Positions 32,257 through 41,924 are shown, counted from the stretch's first letter. The stretch is 64,000 nucleotides of DNA from Prauserella marina (GCF_002240355.1 NZ_CP016353.1:4266501-4330500), one strand, 5' to 3'. Numbers and translations: made by a program. Notes: generated by a model not told the origin, from the letters alone.

Positions 32257-33450
32257 CTACCTGTCCCACCAGGCTTCGAGACCCGCGAGATAACCGTCGA
32301 CGTTGCGCTTCGACTCGGCCAGCGAGTCACCGCCGAACTTCTCCAGCGCGGCATCGGCGACCACCAGAGCCACCATCGATTCCAGGACGACACCGGCCCT
32401 CGGCACCGCGCAGACGTCCGAACGCTGGTGGATGGCCACGGCGGGTTCCCCCGTTTCGACATCCACTGTGGACAGAGCACGGGGGACGGTCGAGATCGGC
32501 TTCATCGCGACCCTGACTCGCAGCGGCTCACCGTTGGTGATACCACCCTCAAGGCCACCCGCCCTGTTCGATCGCCGCGTGACGCCCTTGGGCCCGCTGC
32601 CCCTGTCGATCTCGTCGTGCGCCTGGCTCCCCCACCGCCGAGCGGTCGTGAACCCGTCTCCGACCTCGACGCCCTTCATTGCCTGCACGCCCATGAGAGC
32701 ACCGGCGAGCCTCGCGTCCAATCGCCGGTCGCCGCTCACATGCGAGCCGAGACCGGGCGGCAGCCCATAGACGATGACCTCGATGACACCACCGACCGTG
32801 TCGCCTGCCTTCCGGACCGCGTCGACCTCGGCGACCATCGCCTCTGTCGCCTCGGTTCCGAAGGCACGCACCGGACTCTCGTCGATGGCAGCCAGATCCC
32901 CAGGGCCCGGCAACGGTCCCTCCGGCGCCTCGGCGCCGCCGATCGACACCACGTGGCTGACGACCTCCGCGCCGAGCAACTGCCGCAGAAACAGGCGAGC
33001 CACCGTGCCGAGCGCCGTGCGGGAAGCGGTCTCGCGGGCACTCGCCCGCTCCAGCACCGGCCGGGCCTCGTCGAAGCCGTACTTCTGCATCCCCGGCAGG
33101 TCGGCGTGGCCGGGGCGCGGGCGCGTGAGCGGTTCGTTACGTGCCAGCCCCGCAAGTTCGGCGGGCTCCACCGGGTCCGCCGCCATGACCCTTTCCCACT
33201 TGGGCCATTCCGCGTTCTCGATCTGCACCGCGACCGGACCACCCTGCGTCAGCCCGTGCCGCACGCCACCGATGATGTCGATCCGGTCTTTCTCGAAGCC
33301 CATCCGCGGGCTCCGGCCGAAACCGAGCCGCCTGCGAGCGAGCTGCTCATCGAGGTCGGCGGTCGTGATCTCGACCCCCGCGACCATGCCTTCGAGTATG
33401 GCCGCCAAAGCAGGACCATGCGATTCACCAGCGGTTATCCAGCGCAACAC
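32257..33450 (-). CDS. aroC: Chorismate synthase
   Basis: Last common step of aromatic synthesis; needs reduced FMN. It is 397 residues. The three family signatures are visible: [18 protein letters not shown] near residue 8, the central [13 protein letters not shown] with [15 protein letters not shown] near 133, and [17 protein letters not shown] near 340. GTG start at 33450. First of the aroC-aroK-aroB-aroQ series, which in this genome has the small lipoprotein between aroK and aroB. Confidence 0.97.
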   Translation of the reverse strand: MLRWITAGESHGPALAAILEGMVAGVEITTADLDEQLARRRLGFGRSPRMGFEKDRIDIIGGVRHGLTQGGPVAVQIENAEWPKWERVMAADPVEPAELAGLARNEPLTRPRPGHADLPGMQKYGFDEARPVLERASARETASRTALGTVARLFLRQLLGAEVVSHVVSIGGAEAPEGPLPGPGDLAAIDESPVRAFGTEATEAMVAEVDAVRKAGDTVGGVIEVIVYGLPPGLGSHVSGDRRLDARLAGALMGVQAMKGVEVGDGFTTARRWGSQAHDEIDRGSGPKGVTRRSNRAGGLEGGITNGEPLRVRVAMKPISTVPRALSTVDVETGEPAVAIHQRSDVCAVPRAGVVLESMVALVVADAALEKFGGDSLAESKRNVDGYLAGLEAWWDR

Positions 33451-33498
33451 ACCGGTAATCCTGTCACGAGGCCGGTCCGGCCCGTCAGTTGCCCATAC

Positions 33499-34176
33499 TC
33501 ACCTCCACCCCGATCCGGGGAACACCGCGATCAGACACGTCGCGGCGAGCATTCCCGGTCCGTGCGGCACTCCTTCCCGCCACCGGCGGGCACGAAGGAG
33601 TACCGCCGAACCGGCCAGCACGAGCGTCACCACCGCGGCCGCGAATGCGGCGACGACAAGTGCGGGCCAACCCGTCGCGCCGAGCACACCACCGAGGCTG
33701 CCCGACAACTTCACGTCACCCGCTCCGAGTGCGTTCGGCGCGACGGCATGCACCAGAAGATGGGCGGTGGCGAACACCGCGCCGCCCACCATCGCGCGGA
33801 CCGCGAGCCCTTCCTCGGGGCCGGTCACCGCGGCCACGCACAACGCCGCACCCAGAATCGGGTACGCGGGAAGCGTCAGTACGTCGGGAAGACGGCGGTG
33901 CCCGAGGTCGGCCAAGGCCAGCGGGACGGCCAGCGCGGTGACGGCAAGTGGCACGGGCAGCCACCATCCGGGCAGGCCGCTCACCGCCCACCGCAAGGCC
34001 ACGCCTGACCACGATGCCGCGACGCCGAGCGCGCACCACCGCGCGGACACGGTCGCGGGGCGGGCTGCCCCGCGGAGCAGCAGCGCGGCGCTCCAGCCGA
34101 CGACCCCGCCGACGGTGCCGAGCACGCCGATCGCGGCGAACATGATCAGGTTCCAGTACACGCGCTTCAGCTTCAC
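33499..34176 (-). CDS. Short prepilin peptidase (A24 family)
   Basis: Integral membrane aspartic protease, 225 residues, lacking the N-terminal methylase domain of long PilD proteins. The two catalytic aspartates are in LALADLGHRRLPD (D90) and GAGDVKLSG (D154). About six hydrophobic helices. A C-terminal HGPGMLAAT matches the conserved end. It would process pre-pilins of tad/Flp or type II systems, but none of their other genes lie nearby. M. tuberculosis has a similar gene next to aroE; here 21 kb separates them. Confidence 0.85.
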   Translation of the reverse strand: MKLKRVYWNLIMFAAIGVLGTVGGVVGWSAALLLRGAARPATVSARWCALGVAASWSGVALRWAVSGLPGWWLPVPLAVTALAVPLALADLGHRRLPDVLTLPAYPILGAALCVAAVTGPEEGLAVRAMVGGAVFATAHLLVHAVAPNALGAGDVKLSGSLGGVLGATGWPALVVAAFAAAVVTLVLAGSAVLLRARRWREGVPHGPGMLAATCLIAVFPGSGWR

Positions 34177-34468
34177 CGCTGGTCAGCGGGATGGCAAGAC
34201 TGAAGCGGAGTGAAGACTCCGTTCGCGCGGGATTCGGGCGGATATCACCCGATAGGCCATCGCCAGGCGCCGCGACCGGTCCGTTCGCACCGGTCCCCTG
34301 GGCTTCACACCGGTCCCGGACCTCTGGCCGGTCGCCGCCGGTTCGCGGCGGCGAGCAAGAACCCCGCCGCGTAGCCGGTTCTGAAATCGAGCGTCACTGC
34401 CTGAGGCACCAGCGCCGAACCGGGCAGGGACCGGGTGTCCTCGCGCTACGACATGACGAACACGACCG

Positions 34469-35563
34469 TTACGACATGACGATCGAGGCGCGCGTGACCT
34501 CGCGCCGCGCCGACGCGTCGAGGGCATCGACGATGCGTTCGAGCGGGAACTCCGCGTCGACGAGCCCTTCGAACGGGAACCGGCCGCCCTCCTCGGCGAG
34601 GAAGTCGAGCGCCTGCTTGAGGTAGAACGGCGCGTACCGGTCGACGTGCAGGACGCGCAGAGCGCGCCGGGTGGCCAGCCCCGGGTCGTAGTCGACGACG
34701 GAGCCTGGCGAGAGGTTGCCCATGACGAGATACGTGCCGCCCCGCCTGATCAGGGACAGTCCCTCGGCGAACGCGGCCGGAACGCCCGTCACCTCGATCA
34801 TGCCGTCAGGGCCGTGCTGTTCGGTGAGGTCGTGGACCCAGGAGCGCCGCTCGTCGGCATCCGGCATCGCGCTGATGTCGAGCGTGTGATCCGCCCCGAA
34901 CCGGCGGGCCTGCTCAAGGCGTGCGGGCACGCCGTCGACGACGATGGTCCGGATGCCGCGCGTCGCCGCGACCGCGGTGGCGTAGAGACCGAGCCCGCCG
35001 GCCCCCTGGATGAGGATCGTCTGGCCTGGGCCGAAACCGGCCTGGTCGATGCCGTACATCACCTGGCTCAGTGCACAGTTCGCCGCCGCCGCGACGGAGT
35101 CGGGCACGCGGTCGGGCACGCGGTAGACGTGCTGCCGTGGCGTCGCGTAGTAGTGCGTCGCGAACGAGGTGTGGAAGTGAGGCCATTCAGTGGGTTGCTT
35201 GGCGTAGTGCTCGTAGGCGTTGTCGCACAGGTTCCACTCGCCGCGCACACAGTGAAAACAGCGCTCGCACGCCTGGAAGTAGACGACGGCGATCCGGTCG
35301 CCGACCGCGAGCGGGGCACCGGCGTTGTCGCGGTCGGTGCCTTCGCCGAGCGCCGCGACCACCCCGGTCATCTCGTGGCCGATCCCGCCGGAGCGCTTCA
35401 CGGGATGCTTGCCGTTCCAGATGTGCAGCTCGGAGCCACAGACATTCGCGCGCGTCGTGCGCATCACCAATGCCCCCGGCCCCGGCTCGGGAACGGGGAA
35501 CTCCCGCAGTTCGAGCTTGCCCGGCTCGGTCATGTAGGCCAGCTTGCCTGTTTGGACGGTCAT
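34469..35563 (-). CDS. Zinc-dependent alcohol dehydrogenase (MDR superfamily)
   Basis: 364 residues. The catalytic zinc site is expected from NVCGSELHIWNG (Cys) and GIGHEMTGVV (His/Glu). The structural zinc site is complete in CERCFHCVRGEWNLC, and the nucleotide-binding loop is GAGGLGLYA near residue 180. The start is the ATG at 35563, with GGAGAG about 7 bases upstream. It follows the TRAP large-subunit gene by 49 bases in the leftward operon, so it probably oxidises an alcohol or polyol made from or imported as the TRAP substrate. The substrate is unknown. Confidence 0.86.
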   Translation of the reverse strand: MTVQTGKLAYMTEPGKLELREFPVPEPGPGALVMRTTRANVCGSELHIWNGKHPVKRSGGIGHEMTGVVAALGEGTDRDNAGAPLAVGDRIAVVYFQACERCFHCVRGEWNLCDNAYEHYAKQPTEWPHFHTSFATHYYATPRQHVYRVPDRVPDSVAAAANCALSQVMYGIDQAGFGPGQTILIQGAGGLGLYATAVAATRGIRTIVVDGVPARLEQARRFGADHTLDISAMPDADERRSWVHDLTEQHGPDGMIEVTGVPAAFAEGLSLIRRGGTYLVMGNLSPGSVVDYDPGLATRRALRVLHVDRYAPFYLKQALDFLAEEGGRFPFEGLVDAEFPLERIVDALDASARREVTRASIVMS

Positions 35564-35612
35564 ACTTCGGCTCTCCACAGCGATAGTTCGGGCGGTGTGC
35601 GTGGTCGGTGGC

Positions 35613-37037
35613 TCACACGAGAGACGGGAGTGAGGTCACGATGGCGGGGGCGAATGCCAGCAACGCGACGACGGCGAGGTCGGAAAGGACGAACGGGACC
35701 GCCGCCTTGTAGATCTCCGACATCGGCATCGACTTCGGCGCGTACTGGCGCATGACGAACAGCGACATCCCGAACGGCGGAGTCACGGTCCCGATCTGGA
35801 TCGCGATGATCATCAGGATGCCGAACCAGATCGGATCGAATCCGGCGATGTGCACGATCGGCATGAACAACGGGATCGTCAGCAACACGATCGCGATCGA
35901 TTCGAGGAAGAGCCCGAGGAGGACCACGATCCCGAGCATGACGATCAGCAGCACTGTCGGATTGCCCGTGATGCTCGTGACCCCGTCCACGAACGCCGTC
36001 ACGGTGCCGCTTCCCGCCATCACCCTGCCGTAGATCGTGGCCGCGGCGATGATGAGGAATACCATCCCGGTCGCGAGCAGGGTGTGCTTGAGTGCCGCGA
36101 CGACGACCTCGCGGGTCAGCCTGCGCTGAACGACGAGAATCACGGCCGTCAGGCCGACCGCCACCGCCGCGGCCTCGGTCGGCGTCGCGATCCCGAACAG
36201 GATGAGCGCGAGCACGCCCGCGATCATGCCGACCAGCGCGACCAGGTTCAGCAACGAGCCGCGCTGATCGTCAGAGCCGCCTTCCGGCCCCTTCGGAATC
36301 GTGGCGGGGGCCTCGGACATCGTGGCGACCGCCGCAGGGGCTCCCGAATCGGCGGATTCCCTCCGCTCCTTGCTCGCGCGAGCCGAGCGCTTCCCGAGCA
36401 CGGCAGGCCGCTCCGCGCCGCCGAAGAAGGCCGACCACGCCCCCACCACGACGGCGTAACCGAGCGCCATGAGAATGCCGGGGATGATGCCCGCGATCAG
36501 CAACGGTCCGACCGGGACACCTGCCGTGGCTCCCCACACGATGACGACCGTGCTCGGCGGGAGCACCATCGCGAGCCCGCCGGAGCCGAGCACCGAGCCG
36601 ACCGCGAGGCGGCGCGAGTACCCCCGCCGCTCCATCTCGGGTACGAGCGTGCCCGCGAGCATCGCGGTCGAGGCCATCACCGAGCCGGACAGCACCCCGA
36701 GCACGGCACCCATGCCGACGGAAAGGAACGCGAGCCTGCCGGGCAAACGCGCGAGCCCGCGCTCGGCCGCCCCGATCGCGGAAAAGGCCACGCCGGAGCG
36801 GAACAGGAGCTCGCCCATGAGAATGAACATCGGTATGGCCGTCAGGGTGAAGGTCGCCAGCCCCGAGACCATCGACACGACGGTCATCTCGATGCCGGGC
36901 GAAAACCCGTAGAGCAGGACCGCACCGACGGACGACACCACGAGCAACGCGACGGCCACCGGGATGCGCAGGAGCACCAGAACTCCAAGGCCCACCACGA
37001 AGATCGCGAGCCACGTCGCTGGACTGAGGTCGATCAT
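35613..37037 (-). CDS. TRAP transporter large permease (DctM-like)
   Basis: 474 residues, about 12 membrane helices. Typical DctM segments: VALLVVSSVGAVLLYGF, LTAIPMFILMGELLFRSG near residue 64, VLSGSVMASTAMLAGTLVPEM near 115 and GTVTPPFGMSLFVMRQYAP near the end. An Ala/Ser/Glu-rich hydrophilic insertion at about residues 206-260 between the two halves is longer than usual. The ATG at 37037 overlaps the small-permease stop by four bases. It drives sodium-coupled uptake of an organic acid captured by the binding protein. Confidence 0.92.
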   Translation of the reverse strand: MIDLSPATWLAIFVVGLGVLVLLRIPVAVALLVVSSVGAVLLYGFSPGIEMTVVSMVSGLATFTLTAIPMFILMGELLFRSGVAFSAIGAAERGLARLPGRLAFLSVGMGAVLGVLSGSVMASTAMLAGTLVPEMERRGYSRRLAVGSVLGSGGLAMVLPPSTVVIVWGATAGVPVGPLLIAGIIPGILMALGYAVVVGAWSAFFGGAERPAVLGKRSARASKERRESADSGAPAAVATMSEAPATIPKGPEGGSDDQRGSLLNLVALVGMIAGVLALILFGIATPTEAAAVAVGLTAVILVVQRRLTREVVVAALKHTLLATGMVFLIIAAATIYGRVMAGSGTVTAFVDGVTSITGNPTVLLIVMLGIVVLLGLFLESIAIVLLTIPLFMPIVHIAGFDPIWFGILMIIAIQIGTVTPPFGMSLFVMRQYAPKSMPMSEIYKAAVPFVLSDLAVVALLAFAPAIVTSLPSLV

Positions 37038-37591
37038 GCTTGCCCCTCTTCGGACACGTTCTCGGTGGCGTCGCGCTCGTCGCTGACGGGGGCGCCGGTG
37101 TGCAGCCGTTCGAGCGCGGTACGAAGTTCGTTGGCCGCGAACAGAACGAGGCCGACCGTGAGACCGAGCGTCAGAATCCATCTCGGAAGCCCGAACGTCG
37201 ATCCCATCCGGATCCCGGTGCCGAGGTCACGCACGAATATCTGGACGGCGAACCAGCCGAACGTTCCCGCGATCGCCGCGGTAACGAACCGCGAGGCGAC
37301 GTCGAGTTTGTGGTTGGTGCGCACGAAGCGGCTCGGTATCAGATCGACCCGCACGTTGCGGTCGTACAGCGCGACCATGCCGAGCGCGAAGAAGACCGTG
37401 AGCGGCAGCGCGAACTCGGTCGACTCGAACAGGAACCTGTTCGGTGCCCTGAACACGTACCGCAGCACGACTCCCGCGATCGTCGCGAGCGCCATGTAGA
37501 CCAAACCCGCGCCCGCGATCACGGCACTCGCCGTGGTCACGGCTCGCAGCACCCGGTCGGCCTGGCCTGGCCCTGCCTTGGCGGACTTCAT
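37034..37591 (-). CDS. TRAP transporter small permease (DctQ-like)
   Basis: 185 residues with four predicted transmembrane helices. The DctQ signature VVLRYVFRAPNRFLFESTEF near residue 44 and the ALPLTVFFALGMVALYDRNVRVDL stretch (two adjoining segments) are typical. ATG at 37591 with a four-base overlap (ATGA) to the binding-protein stop, so the three TRAP genes are co-translated. Confidence 0.9.
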   Translation of the reverse strand: MKSAKAGPGQADRVLRAVTTASAVIAGAGLVYMALATIAGVVLRYVFRAPNRFLFESTEFALPLTVFFALGMVALYDRNVRVDLIPSRFVRTNHKLDVASRFVTAAIAGTFGWFAVQIFVRDLGTGIRMGSTFGLPRWILTLGLTVGLVLFAANELRTALERLHTGAPVSDERDATENVSEEGQA

Positions 37592-38610
37592 CGTGCCTCG
37601 TAGAAATCGCGGACTTCGGTCGAGCGGGGCGCGCGCTCTTCCAGCAGCTCCCACCCGATGTCCCTTGCCCGTGACTGGAACCGCTCGGTTTCGGCTGCCG
37701 TCGGTTCGAGCAATTCCTTGCCGTCTTCTGCCCAGCGCTGGTACTCGTCCTCGACGACAGGCCGGTAGATGTCCGGCAGCGAGACCTCCAGTTCGGTCAT
37801 CGCCTTGTCGAGCGCCTCACGCGTGCGGTCGTCGAGACTGTGCCAGGTCTGGAGGTTCACCAGCAGCGGGTAGCGGATCGTCAGGTACGGCGCCATGTAC
37901 GACGCCTTGATGGGCTCGGCGATCCCGAGGTCGTACATCCCGCTGTTGCCCGCCGCGAAGCCGTCGATCGTGCCGCGCTCCATCGCCGTGTAAATCTCGC
38001 CGACCGGCATGTTCACGACCTCCGCGCCCAGCGCCTCAAGCATGGGTTGCTGGGTGGGACCGCCTCGCATCAGCCAGCCCGTCAGGTCGGGACGGCTGAT
38101 GTCGATCTCGGTCCAGCGCGAGCCGAAATGCAGCATGTAGGCCATTTCGGAGATCGTCACGCCCAGCACGCGCAGGCCGACCTCCTCGTGCCAGTTGTTG
38201 ATGACGTCGAGTGCCCCTGACTCCCGGTCGACCGCCGGGGCGTTGGGTGTCAGGTCGAACACCTCGGCCTCCGGCAGGATCTGCGTGTAGTACGCGCTCG
38301 ACACGCTCGCCAGGTCGAGCGCTCCGCTCTGCACGTTCTCGGCCGCGTCGTTGGGGGCGATCGTCTCGGGGCCACCGACATAGTCGATGGTGATCCAGGG
38401 CGCGTCCTTCTCAAGGCGCTCGATCATCTTCCAGAGCCCGAGGTTCTCGGGCGCGTCACGGGTCTGTGTCGTCGCCAGGCGCAGGGTGACCTTGCCGTCC
38501 TGGGACACGACGCCGCCGCCTGCCGAAAGACAGCCGCTGAGGACCACCGAGGCGAGGGCGCCTGCCCCGAGGCGCAGCGCGGCCCTGCGCCGGTATTTGG
38601 GTGCTGACAT
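37588..38610 (-). CDS. TRAP transporter substrate-binding lipoprotein (DctP/TAXI-DctP family)
   Basis: 340 residues. The N-terminus KYRRRAALRLGAGALASVV ends in the lipobox LSGC (Cys27), so it is a surface lipoprotein, possibly exported by Tat because of the arginine cluster. The body is a DctP fold: VTLRLATTQTRDAPENLGLWKM (split), AMERGTIDGFAAGNSGMYDLG and YPLLVNLQTWHSLDDRTREAL. DctP usually has an arginine that grips the substrate carboxylate; it was not located with certainty. First gene of the leftward operon, ATG with GAAGGAG upstream. Confidence 0.88.
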   Translation of the reverse strand: MSAPKYRRRAALRLGAGALASVVLSGCLSAGGGVVSQDGKVTLRLATTQTRDAPENLGLWKMIERLEKDAPWITIDYVGGPETIAPNDAAENVQSGALDLASVSSAYYTQILPEAEVFDLTPNAPAVDRESGALDVINNWHEEVGLRVLGVTISEMAYMLHFGSRWTEIDISRPDLTGWLMRGGPTQQPMLEALGAEVVNMPVGEIYTAMERGTIDGFAAGNSGMYDLGIAEPIKASYMAPYLTIRYPLLVNLQTWHSLDDRTREALDKAMTELEVSLPDIYRPVVEDEYQRWAEDGKELLEPTAAETERFQSRARDIGWELLEERAPRSTEVRDFYEAR

Positions 38611-38647
38611 CGTCGTCGCGTCTCCTTCTCGCCATCGAGTCGGCCGA

Positions 38648-38677
38648 ATTATTGTCATATGATCCGACATTTCGCAA
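38648..38677 (-). promoter_or_regulatory. Promoter and operator-like site of the TRAP operon
   Basis: On the minus strand, TTGCGA (38677-38672), an 18-base spacer and AATAAT (38653-38648) make a plausible promoter about 30 bases before the binding-protein leader. Inside it, ATTGTCATATGAT (38651-38663, plus-strand reading) differs by two bases from the site at 38814, so a regulator bound here would cover the -10. Confidence 0.55.
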
Positions 38678-38796
38678 CCAGGCCGGTCCGGCTGCCCGAG
38701 AAAAACAGGACACCGAGAGCGCTGATCGGCATACATATCAGCAGCTCAGCGCATATTTTCAGGTGAATCTGGCAAACTTTCGCCGCCGCCCTCGGA

Positions 38797-38829
38797 TTGA
38801 CGTCTCCTCTCAGATCGTCATACGATCCG
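38797..38829 (+). promoter_or_regulatory. Promoter and operator-like palindrome of the permease operon
   Basis: TTGACG (38797-38802), an 18-base spacer and TACGAT (38821-38826) precede the permease ATG by 38 bases. The perfect inverted repeat ATCGT-CAT-ACGAT (38814-38826) overlaps the -10. Both operator-like sites are followed by CCG. The GntR/FCD regulator encoded at the end of this operon is the likely binder (inference). Confidence 0.58.
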
Positions 38830-38863
38830 CCGGTATCGACGACGAGGACCAAGGAGGATTCTC

Positions 38864-40234
38864 ATGTCGAATGCGATCGAGCCGAGTGGCTCCTCCCCCG
38901 CGGAGCCTCGGCGAGACATGCGCCGCGTCGCCATCGCGGTCGGGATCGGCAACTTCATGGAATGGTTCGACTGGGGCCTCTACGGCTTCTTCGCGACCAT
39001 CATCGGAGCCCAGTTCTTCGCCGATTCCTCACCCGTCGTCGGCCTGCTGTCGGCTCTCGGCGTCTTCGCCGTCGGGTTCGTTTTCCGGCCGATCGGCGGC
39101 TTCGTCCTCGGCCCCATCGGCGACAAGTACGGCCGCCGCGTCGCGCTGTCCATCGCCGTCCTCCTCATGGGATTCGGCACGACGATGATCGGCCTGCTGC
39201 CGACGTACGCGGAGATCGGCATCTGGGCACCCATCCTGCTCGTGCTGATGCGCTGCATACAGGGCTTTTCGACGGGCGGTGAGGCCACCGGCGCCAACGC
39301 CTTCATGGTCGAGAGCGCGCCAGGACACCAGCGCGGCCGGTACGGCAGCATCAACTCGGCTTCCTCGGCCGCCGCACTGCTTTCGGCAAGCCTGCTCGCG
39401 CTGTGGCTCACCACCAGCCTCTCCGAGGACGACCTGAACTCGTGGGGCTGGCGACTGCCCTTCATCCTCTGCGCCCCGCTCGCGCTGGCCGGGCTCTACC
39501 TCCGCCTCAAGCTTGAGGACACGCCCGTGTTCGAGCACATCAAGCAGGAGCAGGAGATCGACCATTCGTCACTGTGGCGAAAGATCGCGCGAGACCGCAG
39601 GCCGGTTCTGCTGACGCTCGCGATCGGTGCCGTGCAAGGCATCGGCTACTACTACCTCGGCACCTACGCGGTGAACCTGCTGACGGTCTCGGTCGGCCTC
39701 GAACGTGCCGACGCGCTCGCGCTGATCGCCGTCGCACTGGCGATCTACATCGGATTCTGTGTCGCGGCCGGATTCGCCATCGATCGGTTCGGCCGCCGTA
39801 GCGTCAACCTCGTCGGCACACTCGGCTTCGTCCTGTCGTTGTTCCCGGTCTTCGCTCTGCTGGCGACCGGCGAGGGCGTTCTCATCGTGCTCGGCCTGAT
39901 CGTGCTCGGCCTGTTCCAGTCGCTGGTGAGCGTCTCGACCGTCGTGCTCATGGTCGAACTGTTCCCGTCGACCTCGCGGGCGAGCGGCAGCGCGTTCGGG
40001 TTCAACTTCGCCAACGTCATCTTCTCCGGCCCGGGTCCCTACATCGCCGCGTGGCTCGCCGCCTCGACCGGCAGCGCCGTCGCGCCAGCCGGATACCTCG
40101 TCCTCGTCTCGCTGCTCGCGCTGCCGATCCTCTACCGCTGGCTGCCCGAGACGAAGAACCGCGATCTCAACAGCACGGACGCCGTCGCACACCACCCATC
40201 CAGCTCGCGCGCAAAGGAGATCAACAGCGCATGA
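38864..40234 (+). CDS. MFS metabolite:proton symporter (MHS family, ProP/KgtP type)
   Basis: 456 residues, 12 membrane helices. MHS hallmarks: NFMEWFDWGLYGFFA near residue 30, RPIGGFVLGPIGDKYGRR near 76 and RCIQGFSTGGEATGANAFMVE near 128. Members import organic acids such as shikimate, citrate or dicarboxylates. Strong AAGGAGG upstream of the ATG. First gene of the rightward operon. Together with the divergent TRAP system it gives the cluster two uptake routes, perhaps for substrate and a related acid. Confidence 0.9.
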   Translation: MSNAIEPSGSSPAEPRRDMRRVAIAVGIGNFMEWFDWGLYGFFATIIGAQFFADSSPVVGLLSALGVFAVGFVFRPIGGFVLGPIGDKYGRRVALSIAVLLMGFGTTMIGLLPTYAEIGIWAPILLVLMRCIQGFSTGGEATGANAFMVESAPGHQRGRYGSINSASSAAALLSASLLALWLTTSLSEDDLNSWGWRLPFILCAPLALAGLYLRLKLEDTPVFEHIKQEQEIDHSSLWRKIARDRRPVLLTLAIGAVQGIGYYYLGTYAVNLLTVSVGLERADALALIAVALAIYIGFCVAAGFAIDRFGRRSVNLVGTLGFVLSLFPVFALLATGEGVLIVLGLIVLGLFQSLVSVSTVVLMVELFPSTSRASGSAFGFNFANVIFSGPGPYIAAWLAASTGSAVAPAGYLVLVSLLALPILYRWLPETKNRDLNSTDAVAHHPSSSRAKEINSA

Positions 40235-41076
40235 CGACGCCCCCGCCGAACCCGCCGAACTGGCGGGTGACGATCGCGAAGTACGGCACGCGGTCGACGA
40301 CGAAGTCCGACGTCTACCTCAACCACCACATCTACGGGCAGCCCGACGATCCGATCGGCATGGACTACTTCGTCTGGGTCCTGCAACGTCCAGGAAGGAC
40401 GATCGTCGTCGACACCGGCTTCTCGGAATCGGGCGGCGCGGCGCGGAACAGAACGTTCGTCGCGGAGCCCGCACGGATCTTCGCAGCGCTCGGCGTCGAT
40501 CCCGGCGACGAGCCAACGGTCGTTGTCACGCACGCCCACTACGACCACATCGGCAATCTGGGCTTGTTCCCGCGATCGGAGATCGTCATCTCGGCAGCGG
40601 AACTCGCGTTCTGGACGGGCCCGCTCGCCGGGCGGGCCCAGTTCGCGCACTCCGTCGAGACCGGCGAGATCGCCCAGCTCGCCGCCGCGAACGAGGCGGG
40701 GCGGGTGCGCACGTTCGACGACGAACTCGAACTCGACGCCGGAGTGCGGATCATGCGCGTCGGCGGCCACACCCCTGGGCAGAGCATCGTGCTCGTCTCC
40801 ACCGACGAGGGCCCGGTGCTGCTCGGCTCTGACGCGGTGCACTACTACGAGGAATACGAAAGCGACATGCCGTTCGCGTTCGTGGCCGAGCTGCCCGCGA
40901 TGTACTCCGGTTTCGACCGGATCAGGGCAATGCTCGCCGACGGCACCGCGAAGCATCTCGTCTCGGGGCACGACCCGGCCACACTCGCCCGGTTCCGTCC
41001 GGTCGAGGAAGGGCCGCTCGCCGGCATCGCGGCGACGATCGGATCCATCGACACCAACGCCGAGGAGGCGCAGTGA
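40231..41076 (+). CDS. Metallo-beta-lactamase-fold hydrolase (N-acyl homoserine lactonase-like)
   Basis: 281 residues. The dinuclear zinc motif HAHYDH (H101-H103-D105-H106) is intact; further ligands are in GGHTPGQS, LLGSDAVHYYEEYES and the terminal SGHDPAT. This arrangement is that of AiiA-like lactonases, so lactone ring opening is the likely chemistry. In this context a sugar-acid or muconolactone-type lactone is more likely than a quorum signal. The ATG overlaps the permease stop by four bases (ATGA). Confidence 0.85.
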   Translation: MTTPPPNPPNWRVTIAKYGTRSTTKSDVYLNHHIYGQPDDPIGMDYFVWVLQRPGRTIVVDTGFSESGGAARNRTFVAEPARIFAALGVDPGDEPTVVVTHAHYDHIGNLGLFPRSEIVISAAELAFWTGPLAGRAQFAHSVETGEIAQLAAANEAGRVRTFDDELELDAGVRIMRVGGHTPGQSIVLVSTDEGPVLLGSDAVHYYEEYESDMPFAFVAELPAMYSGFDRIRAMLADGTAKHLVSGHDPATLARFRPVEEGPLAGIAATIGSIDTNAEEAQ

Positions 41077-41924
41077 TGAGCACGGCAGGACGGTTCGCGG
41101 GAAAGGTCGCGGTCGTCACCGGCGCGGCCTCGGGACTGGGGCGAGCCTCCGCGGTTCGGCTCGCGGGGGAAGGCGCGAACGTCGTCGCGGTCGACATCGA
41201 CACCGACGCCGTCACGGCCGTCGCGGCCGAGTTGCCGACCCGCTCGATCGCGGTCGGCGGCGACGTGTCCCGTGAGTCCGACGTCGAGACCTACATGCGC
41301 GCCGCCGTCGACGCTTTCGGGAAGGTCGATCTGCATCACCTCAACGCGGGTGTCTTCGGGAGCTTCGCGACCCTGCCCGACCTCGACGTCGACGACTTCG
41401 AGCGCGTGATGGCCGTCAACGTCAGGGGTCCGTTGCTGGGTTTGCGGGCGGCGTTCCGGCACTGGCGGACGAGCGGTGAGCGCGGCACGATCGCGCTCAC
41501 CGCGTCCATCGCGAGCCTCACCGGTGCCGCCGACCTCGTCCCCTACCAGGTTTCCAAGCACGCGGTCACCGGTCTCGTCCGGTCGGCGGCCGTCTACGGC
41601 GGCCCGCTCGGCATCCGGGTCAACGGCGTCGCGCCGGGGATCGTGCCGACCGAACTGTTCCGGAACGCGGCCTCGGCCACGGGCGGAAAGAACGACATGT
41701 CGCGCCGCGCTTCCACCGCGCCACTGCGCCGCGCGGGCAAAGCGGAGGAAATCGCGGGCGTCGTCTCGTTCCTGCTTTCCGACGACAGCTCGTACCTGAC
41801 GGGACAGCTCGTCGCCGCCGACGGCGGCGCGTCGGTCGTGAACACCGTGCGGCCATCTGGCGGCGCGGGAGCCTGGGACACCGAGGTCGTGGACTCCGCC
41901 CTGTACGAGGGGTGGGTCCGATGA
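41076..41924 (+). CDS. Short-chain dehydrogenase/reductase
   Basis: 282 residues, classical SDR. Cofactor motif TGAASGLG at 15-22, NAG at about 90-92, and catalytic Ser144, Tyr157 and Lys161 (YQVSK). VDIDT after the second strand has an aspartate that favours NAD over NADP. The C-terminus is longer than usual (SGGAGAWDTEVVDSALYEGW). GAGGAGG lies 7 bases before the ATG at 41076; a GTG at 41073 is an alternative. The ATG abuts the lactonase stop. Confidence 0.87.
   Translation: MSTAGRFAGKVAVVTGAASGLGRASAVRLAGEGANVVAVDIDTDAVTAVAAELPTRSIAVGGDVSRESDVETYMRAAVDAFGKVDLHHLNAGVFGSFATLPDLDVDDFERVMAVNVRGPLLGLRAAFRHWRTSGERGTIALTASIASLTGAADLVPYQVSKHAVTGLVRSAAVYGGPLGIRVNGVAPGIVPTELFRNAASATGGKNDMSRRASTAPLRRAGKAEEIAGVVSFLLSDDSSYLTGQLVAADGGASVVNTVRPSGGAGAWDTEVVDSALYEGWVR

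Noticed and set aside
34177-34468. Possible small gene between the prepilin peptidase and the alcohol dehydrogenase
   Set aside because: Open frames exist, but none has a ribosome-binding site plus plausible composition. I treat the 292 bases as intergenic; nothing else is visible.
40231-41076. Quorum-quenching AHL lactonase
   Set aside because: The fold and zinc motif fit, but operon position between a permease and an SDR makes a catabolic lactone a better reading. The AHL name is kept only as a family resemblance.
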